From: Alcaligenaceae bacterium CGII-47
GTDB taxonomy: Bacteria > Pseudomonadota > Gammaproteobacteria > Burkholderiales > Burkholderiaceae_B
Length of the DNA: 64,000 nt
Assembly: GCA_019166125.1 (NCBI GenBank)
Contig: JAHTBO010000002.1
Coordinates: 62,001 to 126,000, forward strand
Direction: 5' to 3'
Part shown: positions 26,876 through 35,775 of the stretch, in pieces
How positions within the stretch are numbered: position 1 is the stretch's first letter
How the letters are laid out: each line of letters starts with the position of its first letter
Program-made: the position numbers and the translations under genes
Notes under the pieces: generated by a model
Told to the model about the DNA's origin: nothing
Databases searched by the model: none
Seen by the model: only the letters and a program-made list of their open reading frames with translations

Positions 26876-27336
26876 GACGCACGCTCCTGCGCTTGCGCGG
26901 CTGCCGCCGCGTCCTCCATCCGCATCGGGTCGGGATGCAGTTCTTCCACCACGTCGCGCACCAGGCTGCGCCCGCGCAGCAGGTGGCGGCCCAACTGTTC
27001 AACGAACTGCTCGAAGCGCGCCTTGCCCTGGGCGCGGGCGGCCTCTTGGTGAGCCTCGGGGACTGGTGTGCTGACCGTGAGGTAGTAGCGGATGAACAGC
27101 GCCAGCGTCTCGATCTGGATGTTCTGGTCGCGCTCCAGGCGCTCGGCTTGGCGCGACAGGCGATCAAGGCGCTTGGCGACTGCCGCCTCGCGCTGGTCTG
27201 CTGCGTCCGGCGACAGCCAGGACGCCAAAGCAGCGGCGACGATGCTGGACTTGGATACGCCTTTCTTGGCGGCCAGCTCGTCCAGGCGCTTGGCGTGCTC
27301 CGGCTGGATGAATAGGTTGAGGCGGTAGTGGCTCAT
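26872..27336 (-). CDS. CopG-type ribbon-helix-helix protein between traG and trbB
   Basis: A 154-residue protein. An N-terminal ribbon-helix-helix fold (HYRLNLFIQPEHAKRLDELAAKKGVSKSSIVAAALASWL) is followed by a predicted coiled-coil helix with many Glu, Arg and Gln. It probably binds DNA and may tune the traG/trb operon or help the coupling protein. It overlaps traG and trbB by 4 bases each, so its dose follows the transfer genes. Confidence 0.85.
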   Translation of the reverse strand: MSHYRLNLFIQPEHAKRLDELAAKKGVSKSSIVAAALASWLSPDAADQREAAVAKRLDRLSRQAERLERDQNIQIETLALFIRYYLTVSTPVPEAHQEAARAQGKARFEQFVEQLGRHLLRGRSLVRDVVEELHPDPMRMEDAAAAAQAQERAS

Positions 27337-29336
27337 AGCTCGATTCCGTCGTTGGGGTCGAGGGAAGCCAGCCGGGCCGTGCGCTGCATGGCCGGATCAA
27401 GCTGGCGAGGAAGGGGAAGCGGCAGGTCGTCGTCGTCATCGAGCAGCCCGAGGTCGGCCGCGGGCGCGGCCAGGTCGGGGTCATAGGCGACGGTTTCCGA
27501 GAGTTCGGGCTGACGGCGTGGGCCGCCGTCGTCGGTCGATGCGCCGAAGCCTTCGGCGGTATCGGTCACAGGCGCGGCTGGCACGACCGGAATCGCCAAC
27601 CCGCTCCAGTCGTCGGGGCGCAGCGGCGGCGCGTCGGCGTACTGCCCATCCGCCAGCGTGGGCGGCGGCAGCACGCGCTGCTTGAAATTGCTGTCCGCGT
27701 AGTAGCGCAGCTTCCTGGCCTTGATCGGCGCCACGCTGGACACCATCACCACTGCCTCGTCGGGCGGAAGCTGCATCACCTCGCCGGGCGTCAGCAGCGG
27801 GCGCGCTGTTTCTTGGCGCGACACCATCAGATGCCCGAGCCACGGCGCGAGCCGGTGGCCAGCGTAGTTGCGCTGCGCGCGCAACTCGGTGGCCGTACCC
27901 AGCGTCTCGGAAATGCGCTTGGCGGTGCGTTCGTCGTTCGTCGCAAACGTCACGCGGACGTGGCAGTTATCGAGGATGGAATGGTTCTGCCCATACGCCT
28001 TGTCGATCTGGTTGAGCGACTGCGCGATGAGGAAGCTGCGGATGCCGTAGCCGGCCATGAAGGCCAGCGCCGTCTCGAAGAAATCCAGGCGCCCCAGCGC
28101 CGGGAACTCATCGAGCATCAGCAGCAGCTTGTGGCGGCGCGCGATGCCATCGGAGCCATCGAGCGATTCGGTAAGGCGTCGCCCGATCTGGTTGAGGATC
28201 AGGCGGATAAGCGGCTTCGTCCGCGAAATGTCCGAAGGCGGCACCACCAGATACAGCGACACCGGATGCCCGGCCGCGATCAGGTCTGCGATGCGCCAGT
28301 CGCAGCGCGATGTGACTTCGGCCACGGTCGGATCGCGGTACAGGCCGAGGAACGACATGGCCGTGGACAGCACGCCCGAGCGTTCGTTGTCGCTCTTGTT
28401 GAGGACTTCACGCGCCGCCGATGCGACGACCGGATGCGGCCCATCGCCGAGGTGCGGCGTGGTCATCATCCGGTGCAAGGTCAGCTCGAACGGGCTGGCC
28501 GGGTCGGACAGAAAGTTGGCGACGCCGCGCAGCGTCTTGTCTTCGCCCGCGTAGAGGACATGCAGGATGGCCCCGACCAGCAGCGCGTGCGAGGTCTTTT
28601 CCCAATGGTTGCGCTTCTCCAGCGCGCCTTCGGGATCGACCAGAATGTCCGCGATGTTCTGCACGTCGCGCACTTCATGCGCGCCGCGCCGAACCTCCAG
28701 CAGCGGGTTGTAGGCCGCTGACTTCGCATCGGTCGGGTTGAACAGCAGGCAATGCGAGAAGCGCGAGCGCCAGCCGGCGGTGATCTGCCAGTTTTCGCCC
28801 TTGATGTCGTGGATGACGGCCGACGCGGGCCAGCTCAACAAGGTGGGCACTACCAGGCCCACGCCCTTACCCGAGCGCGTGGGCGCGAAGGTCAGGACGT
28901 GTTCCGGGCCTTCATGCCGCAGATACTGGCGATCATGCTGGCCCAGGAACACGCCGGCCGGCTGTGTGAGGCCAGCCTTGCGAATGTCCTGCGCGTTCGC
29001 CCAACGGGCCGAGCCGTAGGTCGTGACCAAGCGCGACTGCCGCGAGCGCCAGATCGACATGCCGATGGCAACCACCACCGCCAGCAGTCCACTGCCGCCT
29101 GCGATGGCGCCGCCGGTGTCGAACACGCGCGGCGCGTAGGCATCGAAAACGAACCACCACTCAAACAGCTTCCACGGGTGATAGATCGGTGTGCCAAGAA
29201 GATCGAACCAGGGCGAGCCAAGGCGTAGTTGGTAGCCAAGGGCTGCTGCTGTCCATTGTGTGGCGCCCCACACGCCGGCGATCACGATGCCGAATACCAC
29301 GGCGATCTGACCGAACAGCACGTTCGTCCCTTGCAT
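27333..29336 (-). CDS. traG: Type IV coupling protein TraG (VirD4-like)
   Basis: A 667-residue inner-membrane ATPase that brings the relaxase-DNA complex to the pore. Two N-terminal helices (VVFGIVIAGVWGATQW and LLAVVVAIGMSIW) precede the P-loop APTRSGKGVGLVVPTLL. Walker B is LLMLDEFPALGRL, and the RecA-like motif SLNQIDKAYGQNHSILDNC follows. The acidic, proline-rich C-terminus is typical. It opens the leftward traG-trb operon of thirteen overlapping or near-overlapping genes. Confidence 0.96.
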   Translation of the reverse strand: MQGTNVLFGQIAVVFGIVIAGVWGATQWTAAALGYQLRLGSPWFDLLGTPIYHPWKLFEWWFVFDAYAPRVFDTGGAIAGGSGLLAVVVAIGMSIWRSRQSRLVTTYGSARWANAQDIRKAGLTQPAGVFLGQHDRQYLRHEGPEHVLTFAPTRSGKGVGLVVPTLLSWPASAVIHDIKGENWQITAGWRSRFSHCLLFNPTDAKSAAYNPLLEVRRGAHEVRDVQNIADILVDPEGALEKRNHWEKTSHALLVGAILHVLYAGEDKTLRGVANFLSDPASPFELTLHRMMTTPHLGDGPHPVVASAAREVLNKSDNERSGVLSTAMSFLGLYRDPTVAEVTSRCDWRIADLIAAGHPVSLYLVVPPSDISRTKPLIRLILNQIGRRLTESLDGSDGIARRHKLLLMLDEFPALGRLDFFETALAFMAGYGIRSFLIAQSLNQIDKAYGQNHSILDNCHVRVTFATNDERTAKRISETLGTATELRAQRNYAGHRLAPWLGHLMVSRQETARPLLTPGEVMQLPPDEAVVMVSSVAPIKARKLRYYADSNFKQRVLPPPTLADGQYADAPPLRPDDWSGLAIPVVPAAPVTDTAEGFGASTDDGGPRRQPELSETVAYDPDLAAPAADLGLLDDDDDLPLPLPRQLDPAMQRTARLASLDPNDGIEL

Positions 29337-29495
29337 GACCTGGCCTCCGATTTCTCCTGCGCTGATTCCTCATGGAAAAAGCGGCACAAGGACGTGCCGC
29401 AGGCGTCAGGATCGGTGCCGGGTCAGTGCCGGTCAAAGACCGTTTTCAACAGAAAGGTCGAGCAAAAAGACAAAATGAGTGCGACGGCGAGCCAA

Positions 29496-29530
29496 AGAAA
29501 AACGCCGCAAGTGCAGGCGCATTGCGGCGT
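29496..29530 (-). terminator. Rho-independent terminator after the LysR-EexN genes
   Basis: Read leftward, the arms ACGCCGCAA and TTGCGGCGT (29522-29530 and 29502-29510) pair over an 11-base loop and are followed by TTTTTCTTT. A second hairpin (GCGGCAC/GTGCCGC, 29381-29400) lies closer to traG. Together they separate the LysR-EexN transcript from traG. Confidence 0.75.
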
Positions 29531-29572
29531 GTCGAGCAGAAAAATGAAGACGATGCGGTGAGCCGCCAACGA

Positions 29573-29851
29573 TCAGAACTTAGGCGGCTCCTTCGGCGGC
29601 GTGTAAGGGGTTTCGCCATCGCCGTAGAACCGCTTGCGCGTGGCCTCGGCCACCCGGTTGCACAGCACATCGCCGAGCTTCGGGCGGTCGGTCTTGCATT
29701 GCTGGCGCAGTTCTTTGAGCCGTTCGGGGTTGGCCGCCAGTTCTTCCACCGTTGGGATATTCGCTTCCGAAGTGTTGGCCTTCTGAGGCGTTTCGGACTG
29801 GCCGCAGGCCGTTAACGTGGCCACCATCAAGAGCGGGATGATCTTCTTCAT
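29573..29851 (-). CDS. EexN-family entry-exclusion lipoprotein
   Basis: A 92-residue lipoprotein with lipobox TLTACGQ. The block ELAANPERLKELRQQCKTDRPKLGDVLCNRVAEATRKRF shows the two-Cys EexN pattern, and the end is DGETPYTPPKEPPKF. Such proteins stop the host receiving a second copy of the same element. It overlaps the LysR gene by 4 bases and is probably co-transcribed with it. A related lipoprotein sits in the trb operon at 21629-21961. Confidence 0.85.
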   Translation of the reverse strand: MKKIIPLLMVATLTACGQSETPQKANTSEANIPTVEELAANPERLKELRQQCKTDRPKLGDVLCNRVAEATRKRFYGDGETPYTPPKEPPKF

Positions 29852-30792
29852 GACGTAGGCTCCTCCGGTGGTTCAGAGCGGTGGCCCTGCATGGGTCTGG
29901 TGGACTCCGGTGATTCGATAGACTGCACACGATCAATGAATCGCGCCAACTCATCCGAAGGCTCGTCGGCTAAACGAAGCAGGTAGGTCGTCAGCGGCGG
30001 AACTCGCGCCGCCAGCGGTCGGGCCACTACACCCGATTCACGACTGGCTGCAATGTGGGCAGCACCTGTCAATCCGAGTGCGAAGCCGGCAGATACCAAC
30101 GCCATCATCAGGTCGCAGGATGCGACCCGCTCTGCGATCAGTGGCTCTATCTCTGCCCGTCGTAGCACCCGCTCAACGTGCCTCGCATGCCCTTCGCATA
30201 CCTGCGGGTCGCACAAGACCAACGGATAGCGCAGCAGTTCTTCCAGCGGAATTCGCTTATGGGTCAACAGCGGATGCCGGGCTGGCACCGCCACCATCAG
30301 CGCATCGCTCCAGACAGGCGTGGCGACGATGCCATCGCCAACCTCATCGGACTGGGCAAATCCCACGTCGTAGAGGTCGTCATGCAGCCCTTTGATCTGC
30401 TGCGACAACGGCACTTCCGACACTCGAATCTCGACTTCCGGCTCCTCTTGGCGACACAACGCCAGCAAGGTCGGCAGGCGTGACGGCGTGATGCCGTCAG
30501 ACAGCGCAATGCGCAACTGACCGTGGAAGCCATTGGCGGCTGCCTTCACGCTGTCACGGGCCTGCTGCAAGGCGGTGAACACGCGCGGCACATGTTCCAG
30601 GAACAGCTTGCCGGCGCGGGTCAGCCGTGTGCTGCGTGTGGTGCGAACGAACAGTGTCGCGCCCAGTTCTTCTTCCAGCTCCCTGATGGCGCGCGACACC
30701 GGCGATTGCTCGATGTGCAATCGCTCGGCAGCGCGGGCGAAGTGGAGTTCTTCGGCTACGGCAAGGAAGCATCGGAGGTGACGCAATTCCAT
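29848..30792 (-). CDS. LysR-family regulator beside traG (TraR-like position)
   Basis: A 314-residue regulator. The N-terminal winged helix is MELRHLRCFLAVAEELHFARAAERLHIEQSPVSRAIRELEEELGATLF, followed by a linker helix and the LysR effector domain with GFHGQLRIALSDGITPSRLP. The position between cargo and traG matches the LysR-type TraR gene of Tn4371-like ICEs. It may control traG/trb or the exclusion gene. The effector ligand is unknown. Confidence 0.9.
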   Translation of the reverse strand: MELRHLRCFLAVAEELHFARAAERLHIEQSPVSRAIRELEEELGATLFVRTTRSTRLTRAGKLFLEHVPRVFTALQQARDSVKAAANGFHGQLRIALSDGITPSRLPTLLALCRQEEPEVEIRVSEVPLSQQIKGLHDDLYDVGFAQSDEVGDGIVATPVWSDALMVAVPARHPLLTHKRIPLEELLRYPLVLCDPQVCEGHARHVERVLRRAEIEPLIAERVASCDLMMALVSAGFALGLTGAAHIAASRESGVVARPLAARVPPLTTYLLRLADEPSDELARFIDRVQSIESPESTRPMQGHRSEPPEEPTS

Positions 30793-30821
30793 CAGGCATC
30801 AGAGCGGCCCAAGTGAGCCGA

Positions 30822-31940
30822 CTACCGCCTGATTGCCTGAAGAACCTGGATGCTCGCAAAGGATTGCAGCCTCACCCATTCTTCCCTAACAAGCCCGGAT
30901 CGCTCGAACAGCAGAAGCCACTCGCTTTCCGTCCGTTCACGCCCGCGGCAAGCCATGAACATCTGCATGTCGAACGAGGCGCAGGCTTGGTCGGCGCCAG
31001 TATCCGGCATAACCATTTCCAGCACGGCAATGCGTGCCCCCGTCTGGCCGCAAGCTGCGACCACTTGGCGCAGGGCCCGAGCAGCGGTGTCGTCATCCAT
31101 AGCGTGCAGGACGGCCGACAAAAGGAAGACATCGCTATCAGCGCGCGCTGCCGGAACACTTTCCAGAACATCACCAGCAGCGAACTGCAAGCGCTCTGAG
31201 CCGGGCACTGGGTGTTCGACCCAGTGGCGTCGGGCTTCATTGATCACCTGCGGGCGATCAACAATCAAAGCCTCCAGACTGGGATGGCGACGCAGGATCG
31301 CGAGCGACTTGGCACCGCGCGATCCACCGACATCTATGATTCGCCCGAAGCGGCTCCAGTTGAAGTCGCTGGCAAAGGTGTCTCCAGTCAAGGCTTCCAC
31401 GCTGTCCATCGCCTCGGAGAACAATCTGTCGAATTCCGGCTGATGGTTGAGGTGATCGAACAAAGCTTCGCCGTGTGCGAGGACAAAGGGGGGGACGCCC
31501 TCGCGCACGCCTGCTTCCAACTGCTCGTACCAGGGGCGGCTCATGGTCTCGCTGTTGTGCATCAAGATCATCGACCGCACGCACTGCGGGTGATCGCGGC
31601 GCAGATGCGCGGAGGTCTTGTTATTGCGGTAGCAGCGAGTTCCCGCCTCCTCGAAGATGCCCAGAGAGGAAAGGAAACGCAACAGGCGCGACACGGCATC
31701 GGCGTCACAGTCGGCCCGGGTGGCAATCTCCCGCACGTCCAAGCTATCGTCACCCAGCACACCAGCGATATCGAGCTGCGCGGCCGCATACAGCGCCCGC
31801 GACTGCCAGAAGGCGGAACCGACCTGCATCAACCTGAACGGCGGCGGAATCATGCGCTGGGGTAAGCGCTGCAACCATGTCCCAAAACGCATGACTTTGG
31901 CATATCGTCGCACGGCACCAATATTCTTCTGAAAACTCAT
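30822..31940 (-). CDS. SAM-dependent O-methyltransferase (cargo)
   Basis: A 372-residue enzyme of the small-molecule O-methyltransferase type. A helical dimerisation and winged-helix part (about 40-120; ALYAAAQLDIAGVLGDDSL) precedes a Rossmann domain. SAM motifs are IIDVGGSRGAKSLAILRRHP, ALIVDRPQV and FAAGDVLESVP. A VFLLSAVLHAMDDD segment holds the likely catalytic His. The substrate is unknown. It overlaps the TetR gene by 4 bases and is probably repressed by it, so this is a regulated cargo operon inserted between LysR and the relaxase. Confidence 0.88.
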   Translation of the reverse strand: MSFQKNIGAVRRYAKVMRFGTWLQRLPQRMIPPPFRLMQVGSAFWQSRALYAAAQLDIAGVLGDDSLDVREIATRADCDADAVSRLLRFLSSLGIFEEAGTRCYRNNKTSAHLRRDHPQCVRSMILMHNSETMSRPWYEQLEAGVREGVPPFVLAHGEALFDHLNHQPEFDRLFSEAMDSVEALTGDTFASDFNWSRFGRIIDVGGSRGAKSLAILRRHPSLEALIVDRPQVINEARRHWVEHPVPGSERLQFAAGDVLESVPAARADSDVFLLSAVLHAMDDDTAARALRQVVAACGQTGARIAVLEMVMPDTGADQACASFDMQMFMACRGRERTESEWLLLFERSGLVREEWVRLQSFASIQVLQAIRR

Positions 31941-32572
31941 GCCTCATCTTCCTTGTTCGGATGACGGCCCGCCCCCAATCCTGTCGAGAACAACCGGCCG
32001 TTGAAAGTGGCTAATTGGCGAAGAAAATCTTCGTCCATCGGCCGCTCCATCTGCTCCTCGAAAATGTTCTTGAGTAGCATGGGCGTCATAGCCAAGCTCA
32101 CGAAGGCCATCCGCAGGATATCTGGATCGACATCAGCGGGAAGTTGTCCTTCAGCTTTGAGCGTGGACACTCTACGTGCGCCCTTTGTACGCCCGCGCTC
32201 CAGCAACTGGTGGATGAAGCGCCGGCCAGGCCCCTGGTTGAGTGCCAGAACTTTGAGAATCAATTTCGGAAACTCGGGCTTTTCGGTCATCGTCTCGTAG
32301 TACAGCCGCAGGTAGTCGGCGAACCCAGCAGACGAATCCAACATGGAACTGTCCAGAACATTCAGCAGCGGCGCGAGAGTCTCACGGATCATTTCCTCGT
32401 ACAGCCCTTCCTTGCTGCCGAAGTAGTAGCGAATCATCGAAATGTTGGCGCCCGCCCGCTCGGCAATCTGCCGTGTGCTGACCTGGTGGTAGTCATCCGA
32501 CAGGAAGCCATCCTGCGCAGCCTGTAGCAGGCGTGCTCGCACCGAATCAATAGAGGAATCTGAAGTCGTCAT
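31937..32572 (-). CDS. TetR/AcrR-family repressor
   Basis: A 211-residue regulator. The N-terminal helix-turn-helix is VRARLLQAAQDGFLSDDYHQVSTRQIAERAGANISMIRYYFGSKEGLYEEM, and a helical ligand domain follows. The ATG giving MTTSDSS is preferred; an in-frame ATG at 32623 would add 17 residues of poor character. It overlaps the methyltransferase gene by 4 bases. A 16-base inverted repeat lies 82 bases upstream and fits autorepression. Confidence 0.9.
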   Translation of the reverse strand: MTTSDSSIDSVRARLLQAAQDGFLSDDYHQVSTRQIAERAGANISMIRYYFGSKEGLYEEMIRETLAPLLNVLDSSMLDSSAGFADYLRLYYETMTEKPEFPKLILKVLALNQGPGRRFIHQLLERGRTKGARRVSTLKAEGQLPADVDPDILRMAFVSLAMTPMLLKNIFEEQMERPMDEDFLRQLATFNGRLFSTGLGAGRHPNKEDEA

Positions 32573-32653
32573 CGCAATAGCTCTTGTTGTCTGTTCAAGG
32601 TTATCAACGCACAAGACATCCACCCAGCGTTTTCGTCAATCATTTCGGGCATC

Positions 32654-32669
32654 TTGTTTGAACAAACAA
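32654..32669. promoter_or_regulatory. TetR-type operator candidate
   Basis: TTGTTTG-AA-CAAACAA is a perfect inverted repeat of 7-base arms upstream of the TetR-methyltransferase pair. Size and place suit a TetR dimer site. Confidence 0.65.
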
Positions 32670-32741
32670 AGTGCCTTCAAAGTCGCAATTGGCACTCGTA
32701 GATGCTGTCGGTCGGGATGTGCTCGCCAAGCGGTGAACGGA

Positions 32742-34727
32742 TCAAATCCCCAATTGTCCTCGCTGCCGGCCCAGCTCCCATGACGCGCTGCCGCCGCGCA
32801 CCGTGGCGGCAAGCTGCTGGCCCAGGCGCGATTCGATCACCGACCGCCAGGGCACCAGGCTGAAACCCAGCCCATCATCGAGCATGGCGTAGCGCCCGCT
32901 GGCGAGCATGACACTGCGCCGGTATATGCCAGCCGCGCGCTGCCCCTCGCCCACGGGCCGATGCTCCAGGCCGGTTTCGGCGGCGATGCCCTTGGCGGCC
33001 TGTGCCAGCTCCCGGCTGCGCAACGTCGCCAGCAGGTTGCGGGCGAGGATCACCCGCTGGCCGCGTTTGTCTGCCAGCCCCTGTTCGGCCAGGAAGTCGG
33101 CGCGCTGCTGCATGGCCTGCTTGGCCTCGCCACCAAAGCCCAGGTCGCCCAGCCCTCGGCCGCCGCCAATCAACTGCTGGTCGAGCCAGGTGGCCCCGAT
33201 CACGCGGGCCTGCCGCTCGATGGGCAGGTGCGATTTCAATTCCACCGCCACGCTGCCCAGGCGCTGCGCGTCGTACCGGCGGCCCTGCTCGGGCAGGTCG
33301 CCCGGCACCTTCCATAGCCCTTCGGCCACGCGCTCCACGATGCCGGCACGGCGCAGGGCTTCGAGCCTGCGGATGTGGGCGGCCACGACCTCCTGCGGGT
33401 CGCGTCCGGGTACGGCCTGGCCCTGTGCCACCGCCAAGTGGTGGTCGGTGCGGTACAGGCCATCGCTCGCCAGCGCGGCGATGTTCCTGTCGGCCGCGCG
33501 CACGTCGGCCGATCCCTTCACCTCCACCACGGCCCCGGCCGGATAGTTAGCCAGCTCGTCGCGGGCGTTGAGCGCGACGTAGTGCGCCTTACCGTCCACG
33601 CCGTCGATGACCAGATAGCCCCGGTCGCGCAGCTCGTCGGCCAGTCCCTTTGCGGCCACGCGCCCGAGGATGGTTCGGCCATCGTCTCCAGGCTCGAATA
33701 GCGCCAGCTCGCGCGGCTCGCCGCGCATGGCCCGCTGCATGGTGCGGATGATGTCGCCGCGCTCGCCCAGAGCGCGCAGGGTCTTCTCTGCATCGGCATG
33801 GACGGCCCAGGTGCCCGGCTGCGTCTCGTCGGCCAGACCCAGGCGCCGCAAGCGTTGCAGGCGGCCGATCAGCAGCAGGCGCTGGCGCTGCAAGCGGGGT
33901 TCGTTGAGCCGTTCGACATGCACCAGGCCATCGTCGCCGGCCTCGCGCTTCAAAGTGCGATCCAGGCTCGTCCACCGATCTTGCTCCACCTCGCGCTGCA
34001 AGGTCTGCTGGATCTCCAACTCGGTGCGCGGCCCCAGCCATTCGGTCGCCAGCTCGGCAGCGCGATGGCGGAAACCATCGGCGATGTAGTCGCCCGCGAT
34101 GATGAGGTCTTTGCCGATGTCATCGCGCCCGCGCACGACGATGTGCGTGTGCGGGTTGTCGGTGTTCCAGTGGTTGACGGCCATCCAATCGAGGCCCGTG
34201 CCCAGGTCGGCTTCCATGCGGCCCATGAGGTGCCGCGTATAGGTGCGCAAGTCTTCCAGTTCCGCGCCATCCTCGGGCGAGAGGATGAAGCGGAAATGAT
34301 GCCGGTCGTCGGCGCAGCGTTCCTTGAAGGCGTCGAGGTCGGCGGCATCGGCCTGCGGCCCGTAGGCTTGGCCCGGCTCGCCATCACGGCCCACGCCGTC
34401 GCGCTCGATGTAGCGCAGGTGCTTGGCGAGCGACTGCGGGCTGGCTCGCTGCTGATTGACCAGCAGCGTCTTGATGGTCACGCGCCGCGACATGGGCGTG
34501 AGCTTCGCCCCCGCGAAGCGCGCCGCCGTGTGGCCGCGCCCCAGGCGCGAGCCGGGCCGCTGGCCGGTGCCACGCGCCGATGCCGGACGGCGCACCGAGG
34601 ACTTGCCGCCGCTGGCCTTGCCTGCCTGCTTGAGCACCTTGGAAACGAAGCTCTGACCCTGGCCCTTGCCCCGGTTCTTCGGGGCGCTGGGGCGGATGCG
34701 GAAATCGTCGTCGCTGCGGTCGGTCAT
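32742..34727 (-). CDS. Relaxase / mobilisation nuclease with DUF3363 domain
   Basis: A 661-residue protein. The relaxase part (about 60-260) shows TLLVNQQRASPQSLAKHLRY and the metal-binding triad region VNHWNTDNPHTHIVVRG, the HUH-type His cluster of VirD2/MobA-like relaxases. The C-terminal half matches DUF3363. It nicks oriT and leads the strand through TraG and the trb pore. The ATG at 34727 gives the family start MTDRSDDDFRIRPSAPKNRG; upstream frame extension is non-coding. A hairpin-rich, oriT-like region lies just upstream. Confidence 0.93.
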   Translation of the reverse strand: MTDRSDDDFRIRPSAPKNRGKGQGQSFVSKVLKQAGKASGGKSSVRRPASARGTGQRPGSRLGRGHTAARFAGAKLTPMSRRVTIKTLLVNQQRASPQSLAKHLRYIERDGVGRDGEPGQAYGPQADAADLDAFKERCADDRHHFRFILSPEDGAELEDLRTYTRHLMGRMEADLGTGLDWMAVNHWNTDNPHTHIVVRGRDDIGKDLIIAGDYIADGFRHRAAELATEWLGPRTELEIQQTLQREVEQDRWTSLDRTLKREAGDDGLVHVERLNEPRLQRQRLLLIGRLQRLRRLGLADETQPGTWAVHADAEKTLRALGERGDIIRTMQRAMRGEPRELALFEPGDDGRTILGRVAAKGLADELRDRGYLVIDGVDGKAHYVALNARDELANYPAGAVVEVKGSADVRAADRNIAALASDGLYRTDHHLAVAQGQAVPGRDPQEVVAAHIRRLEALRRAGIVERVAEGLWKVPGDLPEQGRRYDAQRLGSVAVELKSHLPIERQARVIGATWLDQQLIGGGRGLGDLGFGGEAKQAMQQRADFLAEQGLADKRGQRVILARNLLATLRSRELAQAAKGIAAETGLEHRPVGEGQRAAGIYRRSVMLASGRYAMLDDGLGFSLVPWRSVIESRLGQQLAATVRGGSASWELGRQRGQLGI

Positions 34728-35187
34728 GGCTGTGCCATCTGCAAGCTCTGGCGTGTCCGGTCGTGCAAAGCACGCGGACATGCCTGCATTGGCGCGGGCC
34801 TCGCGCCACAAGCGGCACGGCGGCAAAGCCGCTGCGTGCCGCGCCACCCCCATGTGCAGACTGGCTTTCGACGCGGCCCGGTGCCGCGTCCTTTTGTCTT
34901 GCCTTCCGCTTTTGCCCTTCGCTGTCGCTCCGGGCGTCGGCGGCCCGGCGGCGCTGCGCTGCTGGCAGCCCGCCCGCCGGCGAACACGCAAACAAGCACG
35001 ATGAAGGCCGCAGGCCGGGTGCGTTCGAGGCAAGACGCCTGCACGTTGGACGACTGCGCCGGATGTTGCGCGAAGTGCGGCGCGGATGCGCTCGCACTGC
35101 ACGCGCGACGACACCGCAACAGCAGCCGGAACGACATGCCCAATGGCATGATGAGATGCACGACAGCGTGCAGCGAATCGGCGGCCA
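34728..35187. other. Hairpin-rich gap upstream of the relaxase, oriT candidate
   Basis: This 460-base gap holds several strong inverted repeats. CGTGC/GCACG lies at 34762-34774; GCGGCACG-GCGGC against GCCGC-CGTGCCGC at 34812-34842; GACGCGGC/GCCGCGTC at 34870-34890; CATGCC/GGCATG at 35135-35150. In Tn4371-like elements oriT lies upstream of the relaxase gene, so this is the likely nick region. No nick consensus could be assigned. Confidence 0.5.
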
Positions 35188-35775
35188 TCATGGGCGTGCC
35201 TCCAACCAGACCGGATGCGCAACGCCGATCACGGCGGATGCGCTGACCGGGCCGAAATACCGGCTATCGAACGATGCCGGATTCGTCACGCTCAACAGGA
35301 GCAGCTCGCCCGGTTCGAGGCGGCGGCAAAGCTGCAAGGATGGCAACGGCCGGCTCAGCCGGTCGGCAGGCAGCACGGCGGCCGCAGGCACGCCGTCGAT
35401 GCGTACCTGCCCGGCGCCGATGCAAACGTGTTGCGGTGCGACTGCGCCCACACGTTTGAGCAGCGGAACGCGCGTCGGCAGGTAGCCGCGCTGCGCAGCC
35501 AGTGCGGCGGCCTCGGCTGGCAGCGGCACCAGCACGATGCTGTCCACGGACAGCAGACGTGGCAGCGAGGCAGTGCGTGGGTCGAACGGTTCGATGCGAT
35601 ACCAGCCGACCGCCACGCTGTCGGATGGGTTGTACGTCAGGCGCGGCAGCGGCGACACGAAAGCCGCCCAGGCCAGCGCAGCGAGGCCGCAGGCGGTCAG
35701 GCCCGCCAGCACGAGGCGAGCGCGCAGGCGCGAGCGAGGACGCGGCGAGGCGGATGAAGTGGAAACGGTCGTCAT
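35188..35775 (-). CDS. traF: TraF-like S26 signal peptidase
   Basis: A 195-residue membrane peptidase. An N-terminal anchor (RLVLAGLTACGLAALAWAAFV) is followed by the catalytic Ser53 region YNPSDSVAVGWYRI, a Lys near 107 (PLLKRVGAVAPQHVC), and the C-terminal LLLLSVTNPASFDSRYFGPV. In RP4, TraF processes and circularises the TrbC pilin. The ATG at 35775 gives the membrane anchor directly and a 4-base overlap with the DUF2840 gene. Confidence 0.92.
   Translation of the reverse strand: MTTVSTSSASPRPRSRLRARLVLAGLTACGLAALAWAAFVSPLPRLTYNPSDSVAVGWYRIEPFDPRTASLPRLLSVDSIVLVPLPAEAAALAAQRGYLPTRVPLLKRVGAVAPQHVCIGAGQVRIDGVPAAAVLPADRLSRPLPSLQLCRRLEPGELLLLSVTNPASFDSRYFGPVSASAVIGVAHPVWLEARP

Noticed and set aside
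33798-35246. Long rightward frame opposite the relaxase
   Set aside because: Low-complexity antisense reading; the relaxase His motif and DUF3363 part are on the minus strand.
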